Shown here piece after piece: positions 6,069 to 8,923 of a stretch of 8,923 nucleotides of DNA. Source of the DNA: JACQFK01 sp964619955 (lineage in GTDB: Bacteria > Planctomycetota > MHYJ01 > JACPRB01); NCBI GenBank assembly GCA_964619955.1, contig CAZUJF010000066.1, positions 1 to 8,923 on the forward strand. Direction: 5' to 3'. The first letter of the stretch is position 1. Every line of letters begins with the position of its first letter. The position numbers and the translations under genes are program-made. The notes below the pieces were generated by a model. It had not been told where the DNA came from, did not search any database, and worked only from the letters and a program-made list of their open reading frames with translations.

Positions 6069-6766
6069 TCCAGGTCCTTCAGCAGGATGTCCTTGTACTG
6101 CACCTTCATCGGCTCGCCGGGGATGATCGGCATGCCGAGCACGCCCTCCGCGGCGGCCCGCCCGGCCTCGCGGTCGCGGAGCTCGCTCATGACCCGGCCG
6201 TTGAGCTCCAGGCGGATGTCCGGCCCCCGGGCGACGATGCGATAGTCGGTCCACTGCGAGAGGTCGATGCCCTTCGCGAGTTCGACGGGGTCGGCGACCT
6301 TGACGACCGTCTTCTTCCCGGCCTCGTCGATGTCGTTGCGCTCGCCGCGGGCGGCGAGGGAGCCGCGGGGCCCGTATTCGTCCCAGATGCCGCCGAGGTA
6401 GGGGCCGCTGAGCGCGATGTCGGCCTGGTAGCCGTGCACGAGCCCCTTGTCCCTGACGCTGCCGCGGAACTGCATGCCGCTGTTGGCCTTGGCGCCGAAG
6501 ATGCGGAACTTGAAGCGGAGCTCGAAGTCGCGGACGCGGCCGCCCTGCCAGACGATGAACTGGTTGTGCGGCGGGTTGTGCTCGCGGGTGGTTTCCCCCG
6601 TCAGGGCGCCGTCCTGCACGGAGAAGTAGGACGGGTCGGGGGCCTTCCAGCCCTCGAGCGTCCTACCGTCGAAGAGGCTCCGGAAACCGGCGTCGTCCGG
6701 GGTTGGCGCGGCGCTGCAGGCGCCCAGCAGGAGCAGGCACGCGCAGAGGCTCCGTCGCATGATCAT
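6065..6766 (-). CDS. DUF1080 (3-keto-disaccharide hydrolase-like) lipoprotein
   Basis: A 233-aa protein with the full DUF1080 beta-sandwich signature. FRSLFDGRTLEGWK (28-41) opens the domain, followed by NSGMQFRG (95-102), GYQADI (112-117), GGIWDEYG (125-132), QWTDYRIVARG (171-181) and LNGRV. The domain closes with GEPMKVQYKDILLKDL. The N-terminus is a lipoprotein signal: basic MIMRRSL, a hydrophobic stretch, then the lipobox LGAC with C17 as the probable lipidated residue, so the protein should sit on a membrane facing out of the cytoplasm. Family members act on keto-disaccharides or bind sugars and are abundant in Planctomycetota and Bacteroidota; the substrate here cannot be read. The start at 6766 overlaps the stop of the upstream unknown gene (ATGA), so translation is probably coupled. 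The ATG at 6760 is an alternative start. Confidence 0.9.
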   Translation of the reverse strand: MIMRRSLCACLLLLGACSAAPTPDDAGFRSLFDGRTLEGWKAPDPSYFSVQDGALTGETTREHNPPHNQFIVWQGGRVRDFELRFKFRIFGAKANSGMQFRGSVRDKGLVHGYQADIALSGPYLGGIWDEYGPRGSLAARGERNDIDEAGKKTVVKVADPVELAKGIDLSQWTDYRIVARGPDIRLELNGRVMSELRDREAGRAAAEGVLGMPIIPGEPMKVQYKDILLKDLD

Positions 6767-7557
6767 GTCCCGATGAACGCGAGCAGGGCGGGCTTCTGGA
6801 GCGGAAGCTGGACGAAGGCGCGCAGGCGGGAGCAGGTGTCGCGGGTTAGCCCCTGCAGGCGGGGGTCCGTCGGGCGACCCGCCTCCTGGAAGGCCTCGGG
6901 GGAGAGTTCCAGTCCCGTGAGCACGCGTCCCAGGGTGGGAAGGGCGAACGCGGGGGCGAGACGGAAGTGGACGACGCCGTCCTCCCGCGGCAGCCAGCGG
7001 AAGGCCTCCTCGGTGACGGGTTGGGGGTCCTCGACGACGCGGCCGGATTCGCCGACGCCGAAGGGGCCCACGAACTTCAGGAGGCACTCCCGGGCGAGCC
7101 GGTACTCCTCGGCCTCCTCCGGGGAGCTGGCGAAGCCCCGTTGCACGAAAAGGAGGTTCAGCGCCTCCTCGACCCATTCGCGGCCGCAGCCGCAGACCAG
7201 CTCCTGGATCCACGCGTGACCGGAGGCCGCGAACGTGTGCAGCAGCCATTTGAACTGGCTGACCGTCCGCGTGCGGACGTAATCGCCCGTGAGGTCGTTC
7301 AGATGGGCGGGGAGTTCGGTGAGGGAATCCTGCCCCGAACTCCTCATGCGGCGGGCCATGACCATGGTTTCACGGTCGCCCTTGCGGAGCTGCTGGATCT
7401 GGTTCTCGTTGGCGAAGGCGAGTTCGGCGTATTCGCGGATCTTGTCGCCCACGGGGCGGTTGTGGACGAACTCCGAGGCGAAGGCGGACACGGGTTGCGA
7501 GAAGGATTTCTCCATCTCGGCCAGGTCGGCGATGAAGATGCAATGGCGGGGCGGCAT
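6763..7557 (-). CDS. Conserved-looking protein of unknown function (264 aa)
   Basis: Lies 34 bases downstream of rplC and overlaps the DUF1080 gene by four bases, so it is the middle gene of a probable three-gene unit. The start ATG at 7557 is preceded by AAAGGGGGG at a normal ribosome-binding distance. I do not recognise the family. The protein has no signal peptide or membrane segment. Visible features are a C-x-C pair in ELVCGCGREW at about 118-127, a helical acidic segment SPEEAEEYRLARE near 145, and Trp/aromatic residues spread through the first half (QFKWLLHTF). It bears no visible resemblance to the four paralogues on the left. The composition and coupled start support a real gene; function cannot be stated. 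Confidence 0.8.
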   Translation of the reverse strand: MPPRHCIFIADLAEMEKSFSQPVSAFASEFVHNRPVGDKIREYAELAFANENQIQQLRKGDRETMVMARRMRSSGQDSLTELPAHLNDLTGDYVRTRTVSQFKWLLHTFAASGHAWIQELVCGCGREWVEEALNLLFVQRGFASSPEEAEEYRLARECLLKFVGPFGVGESGRVVEDPQPVTEEAFRWLPREDGVVHFRLAPAFALPTLGRVLTGLELSPEAFQEAGRPTDPRLQGLTRDTCSRLRAFVQLPLQKPALLAFIGT

Positions 7558-7591
7558 TCCAGATCCCCCCTTTCAAGCCGGAAGCGGCGGC

Positions 7592-8338
7592 CTATTTCTT
7601 GGCGGGGCCCTTGGCTGCCTTCTTGGAGACGACGGTCGAGGGCTTGGGCGGCGTCCACTTGGATTCCTGGACCATCACGATGCCGCCGGTGGGGCCGGGG
7701 ACCGAGCCTTCGACCAGGATGACGTTCTTGTCCTTGAGGATCTTGACGACGACCAGGTTCTTGCTGGTGTTCCGCTCTACGCCCCAGTGGCCGGCCATTC
7801 TCTTGCCGGGATAGACGCCCTGGGAGATGGAGTGCTGGCGGCCGAGGGAGCCGGGCGCGCGTTCGCGGTCGGACATGCCGTGGGTGGCGGGCAGGCCGTG
7901 GAAGCCCCAGCGACGGACGCCGCCCATGAAGCCGCGGCCCTTGGAGGTGCCGACGACGTCGACGCGGATCATCTTCTCGAACATGCCGACGTCGAGCTTG
8001 GAGCCGACCTTGACCTCCTCCTTGCCGTCCCAGGGGACTTCGCGGAGGACCTCGGGGGCTTTCTTGACTTCCTTGAGCTGGCGGTCGAGGGCCTTGGGGC
8101 GGTCCTCGGGCTTGATGTCGCCCTTGGGGATGAGGTGGCCCATCTCCGCGCGGGTGGCGTTCTTGGCGCGCTTTTCGCCGAAGGCGATCTGGAGGGCGTC
8201 GTAGCCGTCCTTGGCCTTGGTCTTGACCTGGGTGACGGCACAGGGGCCCGCCTCGATGACCGTGCAGGAGAAGCACTGGCCCTTGTCGTTGTAGACCTGG
8301 GTCATGCCGAGTTTGCGGCCGAGCAGTCGGGTCACCAT
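7592..8338 (-). CDS. rplC: 50S ribosomal protein L3
   Basis: L3 binds near the 3' end of 23S rRNA and is an early assembly protein of the large subunit, close to the peptidyl transferase centre. Recognisable blocks are LLGRKLGMTQVY (5-16), VIEAGPCAVTQVKT (27-40), DGYDALQIAFG, GTSKGRGFMGGVRRWGFHG (130-148) and the RAPGSLG loop (160-166), followed by PGKRMAGHWG and the GPTGG turn. At 248 aa it is longer than the typical 205-215. The extra length comes from a charged segment around 70-108 and a Lys/Pro-rich tail after 229. The loop after GSLG reads RQHSISQG rather than the NQTPG of E. coli that carries the methylated Gln. GGGAG lies 8 bases before the ATG. The usual neighbours rpsJ and rplD are absent; 23S rRNA is upstream and an unknown gene downstream. 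Confidence 0.97.
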   Translation of the reverse strand: MVTRLLGRKLGMTQVYNDKGQCFSCTVIEAGPCAVTQVKTKAKDGYDALQIAFGEKRAKNATRAEMGHLIPKGDIKPEDRPKALDRQLKEVKKAPEVLREVPWDGKEEVKVGSKLDVGMFEKMIRVDVVGTSKGRGFMGGVRRWGFHGLPATHGMSDRERAPGSLGRQHSISQGVYPGKRMAGHWGVERNTSKNLVVVKILKDKNVILVEGSVPGPTGGIVMVQESKWTPPKPSTVVSKKAAKGPAKK

Positions 8339-8524
8339 GGATCCATCTCCCGTCAGATCAGTGCGTGATCGAAAACGGACTCCGAGACAGAACGGGTGCG
8401 GGGTGTGAAAAGGGAAGGGGACCTCGCGGGGAACCCGGAGCCGTTTGCACGACTCCTCCAGGGCTGAGAATTCCGTCCAGCGCCGCAGATAATTGCATAC
8501 TAAAGTTGATACTTTAATATATGC
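8339..8524 (-). other. 23S-rplC spacer with hairpins, no 5S rRNA
   Basis: The 186 bases between the end of 23S and rplC hold no recognisable 5S rRNA or tRNA. Two hairpins are visible on the minus strand. One at 8495-8524 directly abuts the 23S end. The other at 8437-8456 has 7-bp arms (GGAGTCG with CGGCTCC, one G-U pair) and a 6-base loop. I find no convincing -35/-10 pair for rplC, so L3 may be transcribed by readthrough from the rRNA or from a promoter I cannot recognise. Confidence 0.5.
8495..8524 (-). other. AT-rich hairpin abutting the 23S 3' end
   Basis: TAAAGT (8501-8506) pairs with ACTTTA (8511-8516) around a 4-base loop, and GCATA (8495-8499) pairs with TATGC (8520-8524) beyond a small internal loop. 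It begins within a base or two of the inferred 23S end. It could be part of the rRNA processing region or a weak terminator; there is no clear U tract after it. Confidence 0.4.

Positions 8525-8923
<399 letters not shown>

Noticed and set aside
5825..7219. A 464-codon + strand open frame
   Set aside because: It overlaps hemW out of frame and runs antisense to the DUF1080 and unknown genes. Those genes carry recognisable motifs and coupled starts; this frame shows none.
7289..8368. A 359-codon + strand open frame opposite rplC
   Set aside because: rplC on the minus strand is unmistakable L3; the opposite frame is its shadow.

Overview
The window is GC-rich bacterial chromosomal DNA with tightly packed genes: several 4-bp start/stop overlaps, and AT-rich bases almost only at promoters and at the 23S rRNA end. 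A DUF1080 (3-keto-disaccharide hydrolase type) lipoprotein, no 5S rRNA directly after 23S, and a ribosomal protein L3 gene outside the usual S10 gene order would fit a Planctomycetota-like or allied environmental lineage. That placement is inference only.

Left to right: a tRNA-Ser(GGA) gene on the + strand (200-289) with a good sigma70-type promoter. Next is a short non-coding stretch full of competing inverted repeats (290-474). Then comes a leftward block of four tandem paralogues of about 240-256 aa (475-3606) that I cannot assign to any known family, preceded by a 64-aa four-cysteine zinc-finger-like protein (3686-3880). The array is probably two transcription units. The fourth copy (2836-3606) ends in a hairpin over its stop codon. 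A consensus TTGACA-16-TATAAT promoter follows, driving the other three copies (2744 down to 475), and the last two of these are coupled by an ATGA overlap.

The 64-aa gene is divergent from a rightward pair: an M28-family zinc peptidase with all metal ligands (3982-5070), coupled by a GTGA overlap to a HemW-type radical SAM protein (5067-6068). The two divergent genes both have a -10-like hexamer exactly 8 nt before the start codon, which suggests leaderless mRNAs.

The right part is leftward: the 3' end of 23S rRNA (8525-8923, cut by the window edge), rplC encoding L3 (7592-8338), an unrecognised 264-aa protein (6763-7557), and the DUF1080 lipoprotein (6065-6766). The last is coupled to the unknown gene by another ATGA overlap and runs convergently into hemW, the two stop codons overlapping. 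rplC lacks its usual neighbours rpsJ and rplD here.

The strongest candidate for something undescribed is the four-copy paralogue array with its invariant N-terminal block and two invariant cysteines. The second is the rRNA-L3-unknown-lipoprotein arrangement.
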